Origin: Paenibacillus rigui
Lineage (GTDB): Bacteria; Bacillota; Bacilli; Paenibacillales; NBRC-103111
Assembly: GCF_002234615.1 (NCBI RefSeq)
Contig: NZ_NMQW01000020.1
Coordinates: 87,888-151,887 of the forward strand
DNA length: 64,000 nucleotides
Direction: 5' to 3'
Shown here: positions 9,030 through 16,853 of the stretch, piece after piece
Numbering within the stretch: position 1 is the stretch's first letter
Layout: each line of letters opens with the position of its first letter
Notes under the pieces: generated by a model
What the model saw: only the letters and a program-made list of their open reading frames with translations
Database searches by the model: none
Told to the model about the DNA's origin: nothing
Translations under genes and position numbers: made by a program

Positions 9030-9683
9030 ATGAAATCATCATTATGGGAGCAGCTAGGTCAGCAATTCAGTATGCGTTGGGAAGATTTGCTGAAAGCAAG
9101 CCTGCAGCATATGGAGCTGGTTGTGCTATCCATGCTGTTGGCCATTCTGATCGGTGTTCCTCTGGGGATTCTTATTACCCGGATGCCATCGATCAAAGGC
9201 TGGGTGCTCGGCACCGCAAGTATTTTACAAACAATTCCTAGTCTCGCACTGCTTGGCTTTATGATTCCTTTGTTCGGAATTGGGATCAACACGGCGATCG
9301 CGGCCTTATTCTTATATTCTTTGCTGCCGATTATTCGCAATACATTTACGGGCATACAGGATGTGGACAAATCAACCTTGGAAGCGGCAAAGGGGATGGG
9401 CATGAAGGACGGCCAAATCCTGTTTAAAATTCAGCTGCCGCTCGCTTTGAACGTAATCATGGCGGGGATTCGCACGGCGACCGTCATCAATGTAGGCACC
9501 GCGACTTTGGCTGCTTTTATCGGAGCCGGAGGGCTGGGGGACTTTATTTTTATCGGGATTCAGCGGAATATTGACGCTCTGATCCTTATCGGTGCGCTGC
9601 CTGCCGCCATCCTTGCTTTGCTGCTGGACTTTTTGCTTGGCGTGATGGAACGGGTAACGACACCGAGAGGGTTGAAAATATAA
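9030..9683 (+). CDS. opuCB: osmoprotectant ABC transporter permease
   Basis: A 217-residue inner-membrane protein with about five to six hydrophobic segments and the EAA loop LEAAKGMGMKDGQILFKIQLPLA that contacts the ATPase (region about 115-140). It closely fits the OpuCB/OpuCD class of permeases. It is the only permease in the operon: Bacillus OpuC has two (CB and CD), so this transporter probably uses a homodimer, or a second permease lies elsewhere. It starts 4 bp after the ATPase stop and is followed by the binding protein. Confidence 0.88.
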   Translation: MKSSLWEQLGQQFSMRWEDLLKASLQHMELVVLSMLLAILIGVPLGILITRMPSIKGWVLGTASILQTIPSLALLGFMIPLFGIGINTAIAALFLYSLLPIIRNTFTGIQDVDKSTLEAAKGMGMKDGQILFKIQLPLALNVIMAGIRTATVINVGTATLAAFIGAGGLGDFIFIGIQRNIDALILIGALPAAILALLLDFLLGVMERVTTPRGLKI

Positions 9684-9716
9684 TTTTATTTGTATAGGAA
9701 AGGGGATTGTGAACCT

Positions 9717-10616
9717 ATGAGATTGAAAAAAGGACTTATGATAGGCATGGCATCAACGGTGTTGGCCGCGGCCTTGGCCGGATGCAGTTCGGCTCAAGGG
9801 AGCAAGGGGACCCTCACGATCGGCTCCAAAAATTTTACAGAAAATATATTGCTGGCCCATATGATGGCGGATGTGATTGAGGATCAGACTGATTTGAAGG
9901 TCGAGCGCAAAGTAAACCTGGGCGGCTCCAATGTGGCTTGGAAGGCACTGCTGAATAACGATATCCAGCTATACCCGGACTACACGGGAACTATAGTGGC
10001 TAACTACTATCAGGAGAAAACGGGAACAGCGGACGAAACGCTCAAAAAAACGCGGGAGCTAGTCAAAAAGGACAATGTCGTATTTACCGAGCCGTTCGGC
10101 TTCAACAATACGTACACGTTGGCTGTTACGCAGGACACCGCTGCAAAATATAAGCTCAAAACGTTCAGCGATCTCGTGAAAGTATCCCCGAATCTTATTC
10201 TTGGCTGCGAGTTCGAGTTCAAGGATCGGCCGGACGGTTATCCGGGGTTGAACAAGACCTATGGCATGACCTTTAAAGAAGTCAAAGGGATGGATCACGG
10301 AATCATGTATCGTTCATTAACCGACAAAAATGTCGATGTCGTCGATGCTTTTTCGACCGATGGTCAGATCAAAATTAACAACCTGGTCATCCTTCAGGAT
10401 GACAAATCATTCTTCCCCCCATATCATGCCGGACCCCTGGTACGCCAAGACACTTTGACCAAGTACCCCGAGGTCGAGAAAGCACTCCATACGCTCGAAG
10501 GAAAGCTGACGGAGCAGGTGATGCAGGAGCTGAATGCGAAGGTTGATTCCGAAGGATTGAAGGAAGAGACAGTAGCGATGGATTTCTTGAAGTCTCAAGG
10601 TTTGATCAAGAAATAA
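9717..10616 (+). CDS. opuCC: osmoprotectant-binding lipoprotein
   Basis: A 299-residue extracytoplasmic solute-binding protein. It has a lipoprotein signal peptide ending in the lipobox LAGC, then TIGSKNFTENILLAHM, the conserved opening of the OpuCC/OpuBC ligand fold. The central YPDYTGT segment is also typical of this family and helps build the aromatic cage for quaternary amines. The ATG at 9717 follows AGGAAAGGGG; an in-frame TTG at 9690 would only add residues ahead of the signal peptide. It is the last gene of the three-gene operon and a terminator follows within 30 bp. Confidence 0.9.
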   Translation: MRLKKGLMIGMASTVLAAALAGCSSAQGSKGTLTIGSKNFTENILLAHMMADVIEDQTDLKVERKVNLGGSNVAWKALLNNDIQLYPDYTGTIVANYYQEKTGTADETLKKTRELVKKDNVVFTEPFGFNNTYTLAVTQDTAAKYKLKTFSDLVKVSPNLILGCEFEFKDRPDGYPGLNKTYGMTFKEVKGMDHGIMYRSLTDKNVDVVDAFSTDGQIKINNLVILQDDKSFFPPYHAGPLVRQDTLTKYPEVEKALHTLEGKLTEQVMQELNAKVDSEGLKEETVAMDFLKSQGLIKK

Positions 10617-10641
10617 GCATACAATGAGCAAGAGAATGAAG

Positions 10642-10668
10642 AAAAGCCTGAGCTATCAGGCTTTTTTT
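10642..10668 (+). terminator. terminator of the opuC operon
   Basis: AAAGCCTGA and TCAGGCTTT form a perfect stem with a four-base loop followed by seven T's. Confidence 0.9.
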
Positions 10669-10681
10669 GTTACGGCATCTG

Positions 10682-11269
10682 CTATTGGCTATAAATGAAC
10701 CGATCGATAATATCAAGCTGCTCCTCGGAATAGGGCTTTGAATTATCGAAGTAAAGAATGGATGAAGCAGGGAGGTCCCAATGAATATGACGGCGCAGTA
10801 ACGATGGTTTGAATTGATCCCAGTTGTCCAATTTCCAAGCATCGGAAGCCAACGTTCTCTGTTGAATCCGCTCACGATATTGCTCCGGATCAGGCAGAAA
10901 CACATAAGCTACCCGAACATCAATCTCTTTCGAGGACAGTCCTTTTGACGAGAGCTCGGATTCAACCCAATGGGGGTTGTTAATTTCTTGAGTGAACGGT
11001 CCAACGACATAAGCATCGACCCCGAGCTCCACATTTTCCAAGGCTGCATCCATGCTGAGGCGATAGCCTAAATCTCTGCACCTGGTTTTGTATAATGGGG
11101 AATCGCGATCATTCGGATCCAATCCTGAAATTGTCATGATCACCTCTGCGGCGGGGCGGAGCAGCGTGTCCATATCAATAAAAGCCGCGCGGCGTTTTTT
11201 TGCTAAGGCTTTGGCGAGGGTAGTTTTTCCGGCGCCTGCCGGACCTAGGAAAAATACTAATTTGGGCAT
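10682..11269 (-). CDS. P-loop kinase-like ATPase (AAA/shikimate-kinase-like)
   Basis: A 195-residue cytoplasmic protein with Walker A GPAGAGKTT near residue 10 and a following IDMDTLLR segment like that of shikimate/gluconate-type kinases. The rest is not distinctive and the substrate cannot be called. The ATG at 11269 is preferred: AGGAGG lies four bases upstream, whereas the upstream in-frame TTG at 11287 has no ribosome site. It converges with the opuC operon and may be read from its own promoter. It could be a nucleotide or small-metabolite kinase. Confidence 0.65.
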   Translation of the reverse strand: MPKLVFFLGPAGAGKTTLAKALAKKRRAAFIDMDTLLRPAAEVIMTISGLDPNDRDSPLYKTRCRDLGYRLSMDAALENVELGVDAYVVGPFTQEINNPHWVESELSSKGLSSKEIDVRVAYVFLPDPEQYRERIQQRTLASDAWKLDNWDQFKPSLLRRHIHWDLPASSILYFDNSKPYSEEQLDIIDRFIYSQ

Positions 11270-11374
11270 AGGGCCTCCTTTGTGCAAAATATGGATAAAA
11301 TTACAGGAATACCGTCGCTCTGAACCTGTGCCGATTATTTCGTGAAGGTACCTCGGTTTGGACTCCGAATCGTT

Positions 11375-12262
11375 CTAAATACCCGAATAAATAATATTCC
11401 TAAGCTGGATGACAAGACTTTTAAGCTCCTTCTCTCTTTCCAAATAGTATAGCGAAGCTTGCAGTAACGGAAAATTTGGTTTCGCTTTTCTAACCTCCGA
11501 CTGGATAAAATGGTAAACCTCTTTAAGCTCCGAACGATGTTCGGCGCCGGACGGAAGAGCGTTAAGGGCTGAATCCATCTCCCGGAATAGCTCGGTAAGG
11601 AATTGCTCCCTCTCCCCTTGGCGGTCCTCCAGCCCCCAGCTTAAATACCTTTCGAACGAAGCTTGTTTCAGCAGAGGCTTCAGACCGGAGGCTATCATAT
11701 GCTTAATGAGCACATTGAGCTTATCCAAAATGAACTTTGCCGTTTCCTCGAGCGATAACGACTTTTCCTCATAAACGATCCAAAATAGATACTCCTTCAG
11801 AATCGCTCGATAGATGGAAACCAAATCCCACAAGTATGGTTGGATATCTTCACCGTACATATGCAGCAAGCACTCGCTATGCCATCGGATGAGCCGCCCC
11901 CTAATCTTGTGTCTAAGCGGTCGGAACTTGGGATCCTGTTGGATGGGGAGCTCCGAAAATTCGACCAGAATATGCTTGTACTCCATAAAAAAACGGAATC
12001 GCAGAATGATCTGCTGTAGAAACTGCTCTTCCGACGAGAGTCCGGGGGAGCGCGTCAGCTCATCGACTTGATCGAAATAGGCGTTATGGCATTGATCAAA
12101 CACCTCGCTGAAGAGGTCTTCCTTGGAAGGGAAATATTTATAGACGGATCCTTTGGCAATACCACAATCCTCGGCAATATCCTGTATCGTCGTCGAAAGA
12201 AACCCCCGTTCTTTAAAAAGCTTCGTCGCCGATTTTAAAACCTCTTCCCTTGTCACACTCAT
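11375..12262 (-). CDS. TetR-family transcriptional regulator
   Basis: A 295-residue regulator, longer than most TetR proteins. The DNA-binding domain at 5-50 is clear: LKSATKLFKERGFLSTTIQ, then DIAEDCGIAKGSVYKYFPSKEDL. The long C-terminal part is helical and presumably binds ligand and dimerises. The ATG at 12262 follows GAGGGG. It is divergent from an isochorismatase-like gene, and a 34-bp dyad lies in the shared spacer, so it probably represses that gene and possibly the MFS exporter beyond it. The inducer is unknown. Confidence 0.85.
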   Translation of the reverse strand: MSVTREEVLKSATKLFKERGFLSTTIQDIAEDCGIAKGSVYKYFPSKEDLFSEVFDQCHNAYFDQVDELTRSPGLSSEEQFLQQIILRFRFFMEYKHILVEFSELPIQQDPKFRPLRHKIRGRLIRWHSECLLHMYGEDIQPYLWDLVSIYRAILKEYLFWIVYEEKSLSLEETAKFILDKLNVLIKHMIASGLKPLLKQASFERYLSWGLEDRQGEREQFLTELFREMDSALNALPSGAEHRSELKEVYHFIQSEVRKAKPNFPLLQASLYYLEREKELKSLVIQLRNIIYSGI

Positions 12263-12327
12263 AAACAAAATCCCCTCGACTTGACTATTTATGAATTATG
12301 GTACAAAATAATAAACATCAAGTCAAA

Positions 12328-12361
12328 TGACCCTATGTTTATTATTTAAAACATACGGTCA
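12328..12361. promoter_or_regulatory. candidate TetR operator in divergent spacer
   Basis: Arms TGACCCTATGTTT and AAACATACGGTCA match with one mismatch around an 8-bp centre. A minus-strand TTGACT-17-TACCAT promoter for the TetR gene overlaps the neighbouring bases. Confidence 0.6.
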
Positions 12362-12388
12362 AATTTAAACGGTGGGGAGAACATTCGA

Positions 12389-12961
12389 ATGGAAAAATTA
12401 TTAGATCCACAAAAAACAGCATTGGTTGTAATTGATTTGCAAAAATGGTTAGGCAATCAATACGCCCCTTATTCCGCTGAGCAGGTGGTAACTAACGCCG
12501 CCGCCTTAGCAGATGCTTTCCGTGAGCAAGGCTCTATGGTTGCACTGGTCCGGGTATCTAGCAAAGATCTGAAGGATATCCCGAGACCGAAGTTGGATTC
12601 GCCCGCACCACCACTGAATCTACCTGAGGGATGGGATCAAATCGTCCCGGAAATGCGGGTCGCCGAGACAGACCATATCATCACTAAGAAGCAATGGGGA
12701 GCTTTTTACGGAACGGAGCTCGACCTTCAGTTGCGCCGCCGGGGAATCGACACCATCGTCTTATGCGGCATCGCTACCGGGCTTGGCGTGGATACGACCG
12801 CGCGGGAAGCGTTTATGCACGGGTATCAGCTGATTTTGGCGACCGATGCCATGACCGGATTTTCCCAAACCGAGCACGATCACGTGACCAATTTCATTTT
12901 TCCACGCATCGGGCGTTCTCGGACAACGCAGGAAATCATCTCCGAATTTGCTGAAGCTTGA
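12389..12961 (+). CDS. isochorismatase-family hydrolase lacking the catalytic cysteine
   Basis: A 190-residue alpha/beta protein of the isochorismatase/cysteine-hydrolase superfamily. The aspartate D16 (VIDLQ) and the lysine K100/K101 (ITKKQ) are in place, and the cis-peptide region GIAT at 127-130 is conserved. The cysteine nucleophile of nicotinamidases and N-carbamoyl hydrolases, expected at 133, is glycine here (ATGLGVDTTARE). True isochorismatases also lack that cysteine, so the protein may act on a vinyl-ether substrate, or be a non-catalytic or different hydrolase. It starts 28 bp after the dyad and is divergent from the TetR gene, which likely controls it. Confidence 0.8.
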   Translation: MEKLLDPQKTALVVIDLQKWLGNQYAPYSAEQVVTNAAALADAFREQGSMVALVRVSSKDLKDIPRPKLDSPAPPLNLPEGWDQIVPEMRVAETDHIITKKQWGAFYGTELDLQLRRRGIDTIVLCGIATGLGVDTTAREAFMHGYQLILATDAMTGFSQTEHDHVTNFIFPRIGRSRTTQEIISEFAEA

Positions 12962-12974
12962 ATCTAAATGAGAT

Positions 12975-13015
12975 GTGCCCTTGGATTTATCAGCTAAGCT
13001 GACATCCAAGGGCAC
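12975..13015 (+). terminator. long hairpin after the isochorismatase gene
   Basis: GTGCCCTTGGAT and ATCCAAGGGCAC form a perfect 12-bp stem with a CAGCT/AGCTG inner stem. There is no clear T-run, so termination may be weak or the hairpin may protect the mRNA. Confidence 0.55.
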
Positions 13016-13187
13016 CAAAACGCCCTGGCCATTGGAAGACGGAGGGAGATGAAACGCGGTGTGGGAATCAAGCGGTCAGAATCGCTCTGTGCAGCTGCAG
13101 CGGTTTCCATCGGATTCACAGAAGGATGCGTTGCGGCCAGAGTGGGGCTAAAAACGCTCCTCGCCAGTTCATGACAAAGTTGAAATC

Positions 13188-14714
13188 ATGAGGATAGCCA
13201 GAAAGCCGGTGAAAACATTACTTCATAGTGAGGGGTTGATCTCTATTTCCCAAAGGAGAAGTCCCAAGTCCAATAAGATGTACCCCTGGTTTGTTTTATC
13301 TGTAACCAGTCTCGGCGCGTTCCTGGTTCTGATCAATATCGGAACGCTAAATGTCGCATTGCCAGAATTAAGTCAGCATTTTCATGCCAATGCCTCAGCT
13401 TCCAGCTGGATTTTGCTTTCTTATATGCTGGTAAATACTATCCTGATTTTAATCTTTGGGCAAATTTCGGATATTTTCGGAAGAGTCCGGATGTATTTAC
13501 TAGGAATGGCCGTCTTTACCGTATCCAGTCTACTACTTGGTTATGCGCCTAATGTAGAGATACTAATTCTTCTTCGGATCGTACAGGCTGCCGGAGGTGC
13601 ACTCGTGGTGACAAACACTACACCGCTGATCACCGATGCATTTCCCCAATCGCAGCTCGGTACCGGACTCGGTCTGAATATATTGTCCGCTTCCGTCGCG
13701 CAGGTGCTTGGCCCGGTCGTCGGCGGCATGGTCACGACCGCTTGGGGCTGGAGGTGGGTGTTCTGGTTTAATGTCCCCTTTGGAATCATTGCTCTCATCT
13801 GGGGGCTCTGGATTCTAAAGGAGAAGCCCCTAACTCAGCGCCATACAAAAGTGGACGGATATGGAGGCATCATGATATTTGTCGCTCTAGCGGGTCTAAT
13901 CATTGCTTTATCCGAAGGGGGAGAGCAGGGCTGGGGAGACAAGCAGGTGATCGGAGGTTTTGCCGTATTCGCCATATTTACTCCTTTATTTTTATGGCAT
14001 GAGCATCGTTCAACATCACCTTTACTGGATTTAAGCCTTTTTGAAAGCTGGACGTTCAGTATGGGGAACATCGCTACATTCTTTAATTCCTTTGCACGAA
14101 CGGCGGTTGCTCTGCTCTTCGCTCTCTACTACCAATTTGCCTTCCATCAAAATGCGCTTGATGCCGGTCTCAGGATCCTTCCAATTACGATAGGGATGTT
14201 GGTCATTTCTCCGATCGCCGGCATGTTGACTAAGAAGGCAGCCATTCGAGTTCTGGCCTCACTTGGAATTCTCATTTCTATAGCCGGACTGCTATTACTC
14301 CTATTCGTAGTCGGGGGCCATTTCCCTTACGGGGTGACCGCTTGCGGCATGCTGTTAATCGGGATCGGGACCGGTTTATTTCTTACCCCCAATACGACGG
14401 AGATCATGTCATGCGTTCCAGAGCAAAGCCGTGGGATGGCGAATGGACTGCGATCCATGCTATATAACTTGGGCCAGGTACTGAGTACGGCCCTTTCTTT
14501 AACCATCGTCGGCGCAGCGCTGCCAGTCCACCTGAAGAACGTGCTGTATTCCGGAAAGAACAATGTGATTTCGGCCGTTGATTTTGCATTTATCATTCAC
14601 GGTTACCGCTGGGTCATCATCGTATTAATAGGGACTTCTCTACTGGCTCTTGCATCCTCATGGTTCCGTCCACAACAGAAACAAGCTTGCAAAAGCTCTT
14701 CAGCGGCCACTTGA
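13188..14714 (+). CDS. MFS drug:H+ antiporter, DHA2 (14-TM) type
   Basis: A roughly 508-residue polytopic membrane protein with about 14 hydrophobic segments, the loop motif GQISDIFGRVRMYLLG (motif A) and the helix-5 region GPVVGGMVTTAWGWRWVFW (motif C), as in the EmrB/QacA type of multidrug exporters. The start is uncertain: no good ribosome site precedes the ATG at 13188, while AAAGGAG lies 20 bases before an internal ATG at 13278. It may belong to the regulon of the nearby TetR protein. The gene ends only 15 bp before a Tn3 transposase remnant, so it may have been transposon cargo. Confidence 0.85.
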   Translation: MRIARKPVKTLLHSEGLISISQRRSPKSNKMYPWFVLSVTSLGAFLVLINIGTLNVALPELSQHFHANASASSWILLSYMLVNTILILIFGQISDIFGRVRMYLLGMAVFTVSSLLLGYAPNVEILILLRIVQAAGGALVVTNTTPLITDAFPQSQLGTGLGLNILSASVAQVLGPVVGGMVTTAWGWRWVFWFNVPFGIIALIWGLWILKEKPLTQRHTKVDGYGGIMIFVALAGLIIALSEGGEQGWGDKQVIGGFAVFAIFTPLFLWHEHRSTSPLLDLSLFESWTFSMGNIATFFNSFARTAVALLFALYYQFAFHQNALDAGLRILPITIGMLVISPIAGMLTKKAAIRVLASLGILISIAGLLLLLFVVGGHFPYGVTACGMLLIGIGTGLFLTPNTTEIMSCVPEQSRGMANGLRSMLYNLGQVLSTALSLTIVGAALPVHLKNVLYSGKNNVISAVDFAFIIHGYRWVIIVLIGTSLLALASSWFRPQQKQACKSSSAAT

Positions 14715-14728
14715 TTTTGACGCATTGA

Positions 14729-14842
14729 TGCCACGTCAATTCCGGATGGGAGCACATCAACCTGACTGGCGATTGCACATGGCAACAGAGCAATCAGGTG
14801 GCACCTAGCAAGTACAGCCGTTACGCCCAGAGTAACTCTTAG
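14729..14842 (+). pseudogene. Tn3-family transposase, C-terminal remnant
   Basis: The frame reads HVNSGWEHINLTGD followed by a short basic tail and TAG at 14840-14842. GWEHINLTGD is the highly conserved C-terminal signature of Tn3-family TnpA. Only about 37 codons remain and no start exists; the bulk of the roughly 1000-residue gene has been replaced by the MFS gene side. The stop codon overlaps a Tn3-like terminal repeat, exactly as in intact elements. Confidence 0.8.
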
Positions 14843-14876
14843 TGTAATGATTTTTACCGTTTCGTGAGGTGAACCC
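14838..14876. mobile_element. Tn3-family terminal inverted repeat (one end)
   Basis: A 39-bp segment that on the minus strand starts GGGTTCACCTC and ends ACACTAAG, the GGG...TAAG layout of Tn3-family 38-bp ends. It overlaps the tnpA stop, the expected position. The partner end was not found in the window. Confidence 0.6.
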
Positions 14877-15040
14877 TTATCGTCGAACCTAATTCGAATT
14901 CAAATGGAAGTTAAGATAGTTACATAATATTTAATATGTAAACTAATTCGATAAATAGTGTCGAGTTATCTAAGCCGATTGTGTCATGTGCTAATTTTTT
15001 ATTGTTATGTATTGGAACGAAAAGCAAGTAAACATTAAGG
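14843..15040. other. AT-rich spacer with no gene
   Basis: This spacer holds the Tn3 end, dif-like copy B and the string GATTGTGTCATGTGCT (14977), which resembles a string at 54167. No coding potential was seen. Confidence 0.5.
14922..14939. repeat. dif-like palindrome, copy B
   Basis: ACATAATATTTAATATGT extends to a near-perfect dyad GTTACATAAT...ATGTAAAC. The right arm ATATGTAAACT matches the XerD half of Firmicute dif sites at 10 of 11 positions. Confidence 0.6.
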
Positions 15041-15145
15041 ATGATGATGTTTACATCCTATTCCATATTACTCGTACTGATCAATTTGTTTGTGGGATCA
15101 ATGGTTGGATTAGAAAGAACCGTCCTTCCTTTACTAGGGGAAAAA
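15041..15145 (+). pseudogene. truncated MFS transporter, 5' remnant
   Basis: Starting behind AAGGATG, the frame reads ILLVLINLFVGSMVGLERT followed by VLPLLGE, a typical first transmembrane helix and loop of an MFS permease. After about 35 codons the similarity to any membrane protein stops and the frame runs into the next promoter. It looks like the 5' end of a gene whose remainder was deleted. Confidence 0.55.
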
Positions 15146-15180
15146 GTAAGTTCATCATTCGAATTTTTACGATTGTACTC

Positions 15181-15236
15181 TTGCCATTCACTGGATATAT
15201 GTTACAATGAACAAAAGATACCGAATGGTATCTTTT
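15181..15236 (+). promoter_or_regulatory. peroxiredoxin promoter with palindromic operator
   Basis: TTGCCA (15181-15186) and TACAAT (15203-15208) lie 16 bp apart. At the expected start of transcription is a 24-bp palindrome (15213-15236), AAAAGATACC and GGTATCTTTT around GAAT. It has only two T's after it, so an operator is more likely than a terminator. Confidence 0.55.
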
Positions 15237-15288
15237 GTTGCTGAAATGAGTTACTCCCAAAAATGTTATTGAAAAGGAGTGTTGTCCC

Positions 15289-15936
15289 ATGACGGTTCAC
15301 GAGCTATTGGAACAAGCAAAAGAAGGCTTTATCGCTAAAGTGCCTGCAGAGGCACAGGAGAGTATTTTTCTCCATATCCAGGAGCAGCAGCAATCCGGTA
15401 CAGCATTTGGCTTGAAAGAAGGGGACAAAGCCCCGAATTTTACGCTAACCAACCCGCTGGGGGAGCAAGTCACGCTGTATGACGAGCTTGCCAAAAGCTC
15501 GGTTGTCCTGACCTTTTACCGCGGCAGCTGGTGTCCGTTTTGCAATATCCAGCTTAGGGGCTACCAGCAAATTTTGTCAGATATACAAAGGCTGGGTGCC
15601 CAGCTGATTGCCGTTTCCCCGCAAAGCCCCGACAACACGCTGACCCAAAAGGAGAAAGAGCAGCTGACCTTCCAGGTGCTAAGCGATCCGGACGGTCGTG
15701 CCGCCGAAAGCTACAACATTTTGTTTCAATTACCCGATTACCTTCAAAATACGTTTAAAAATACGCTTAAGCGGGATCTCAGCGAGTTCAATCAAACCGA
15801 CCGCTGGATTTTGCCGATTCCGGCCACGTATATTATCAATAAAGATGGAATCATCCGCTACGCCTATGTTAATCCCGATTTCATGAAGCGAATGGAGCCT
15901 TTAGAAATCATCGATCAATTGAAGAACGATAAGTGA
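15289..15936 (+). CDS. peroxiredoxin-like protein (AhpC/TSA superfamily)
   Basis: A 215-residue thioredoxin-fold protein with the redox motif WCPFC (C82 and C85) in FYRGSWCPFCNIQL. This CxxC form belongs to the peroxiredoxin-like group related to AhpC/TSA and BCP, whose members reduce peroxides or act as thiol reductases with thioredoxin. A helical N-terminal stretch of about 45 residues precedes the core. The start follows AAAGGAG. A palindrome sits at the presumed +1 of its promoter, suggesting control by a redox-sensitive repressor encoded elsewhere. Two dif-like palindromes (B and C) flank the unit. Confidence 0.85.
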   Translation: MTVHELLEQAKEGFIAKVPAEAQESIFLHIQEQQQSGTAFGLKEGDKAPNFTLTNPLGEQVTLYDELAKSSVVLTFYRGSWCPFCNIQLRGYQQILSDIQRLGAQLIAVSPQSPDNTLTQKEKEQLTFQVLSDPDGRAAESYNILFQLPDYLQNTFKNTLKRDLSEFNQTDRWILPIPATYIINKDGIIRYAYVNPDFMKRMEPLEIIDQLKNDK

Positions 15937-15961
15937 GCTATACGATGAGCACATCTTAAAC

Positions 15962-15991
15962 AATATTATGTTAACATAATATTTATTATGT
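15962..15991. repeat. dif-like palindrome, copy C (overlapping double dyad)
   Basis: ACATAATATTTATTATGT (15974-15991) shares its left arm with a second, perfect 22-bp dyad (15962-15983) centred on ATTATGTTAACATAAT. Three half-sites are thus arrayed in 30 bp. Confidence 0.6.
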
Positions 15992-16117
15992 AAATATAAT
16001 GAGAGGGCGCTAACGCCGCCTTAATGAGGGGAGTATGAAGCACGTGGATTTTTCGGCCACCAGTACGATCTCGATGTTTCTTTTGCAGAGGCTGGGTTCA
16101 GATGAAGAGGGAACAGG

Positions 16118-16143
16118 AAAAAGGCTGCCTTGCAGCCTTTTTT
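16118..16143. terminator. bidirectional terminator
   Basis: AAAAAGGCTGC and GCAGCCTTTTTT form a perfect stem with a three-base loop and A/T runs on both sides. It serves the peroxiredoxin gene and possibly the opposing DUF2935 gene. Confidence 0.85.
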
Positions 16144-16328
16144 AAACAGAAGGAGTATGGAGTAGAAGGGAAGGGAGGAGAGAAAACGTCCAGCTGGAAG
16201 CTCGTATTCTAGACCACTGTAAAAGTCTTCATCCCTTTTCTCCCCCCCCACACAAACCTATAGGTATAGGGCTCACCCAATGGCGCCGCGAGGTGTTTTT
16301 TTGTTAATATTAATAAATGTTAATAGCA

Positions 16329-16757
16329 TTAACTACTTGATTGATACAGGAGTGCTTGTGCGATACCAACGAAATACTCCGATTCCCGTCGGATATGATT
16401 CAGTACCGTGATGGCTGTAGGATTGCTTTTCAGCGCAGGACTGGACGCAGCCAGGTGATCGAGCAACTTTATGAATTGTTCGCTCTGCTTTAAAGCATAC
16501 TGAACCAGATTCATGATTTGCTGATAAACCTCCGGGCTAACATGGTCCATCCGGGATACCGTTTCAATATATCGAACAAATAGCGCCTGCGTTTGCGACA
16601 ATACTTGTTCCCATTCTTTCAACGATTGAACGAAAGGCTCCTCCAGATTCGGAACCAGTGCCCGGATCACATCGGTATGCTCCGCTTCTTGATGCTTCCA
16701 AAATTCCCCTTCATCCAATATGCGCAGCGGCATTTTATCTCCGTAAAAATATTGCAA
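16329..16757 (-). CDS. DUF2935-like protein
   Basis: A 142-residue, all-helical protein. The segment EFWKHQEAEHTDVIRALVPNLEE (region about 17-39) resembles DUF2935, a Firmicute family of ferritin-like helical bundles with His/Glu side chains that could bind metal. It is found mainly in spore formers and has no proven role. The start is TTG at 16757, chosen because GGAGGTGAT lies nine bases upstream; an ATG eight codons later is an alternative. It is divergent from two small DUF2642 genes. Confidence 0.65.
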   Translation of the reverse strand: MQYFYGDKMPLRILDEGEFWKHQEAEHTDVIRALVPNLEEPFVQSLKEWEQVLSQTQALFVRYIETVSRMDHVSPEVYQQIMNLVQYALKQSEQFIKLLDHLAASSPALKSNPTAITVLNHIRRESEYFVGIAQALLYQSSS

Positions 16758-16853
16758 GTCAAATCACCTCCATCTCCCACAATTCCGGTCCATGTAGTTT
16801 ATGTGCGGCCCGTTGTTTTATGACGATTGCATAGTTTGAATAATTTAATGTAT

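Larger units (their letters stand above)
15937..16328. other. gene-free stretch
   Basis: The stretch holds dif-like copy C, a strong terminator and T-rich, poorly structured sequence. Short open frames here lack ribosome sites and family features. Confidence 0.5.

Noticed and set aside
13049..13174. 41-codon frame between the isochorismatase and MFS genes
   Set aside because: The ribosome site is only three bases from the ATG and the peptide has no recognisable feature.
16021..16251. 76-codon minus-strand frame
   Set aside because: It crosses a strong terminator hairpin and has no ribosome site or family features.
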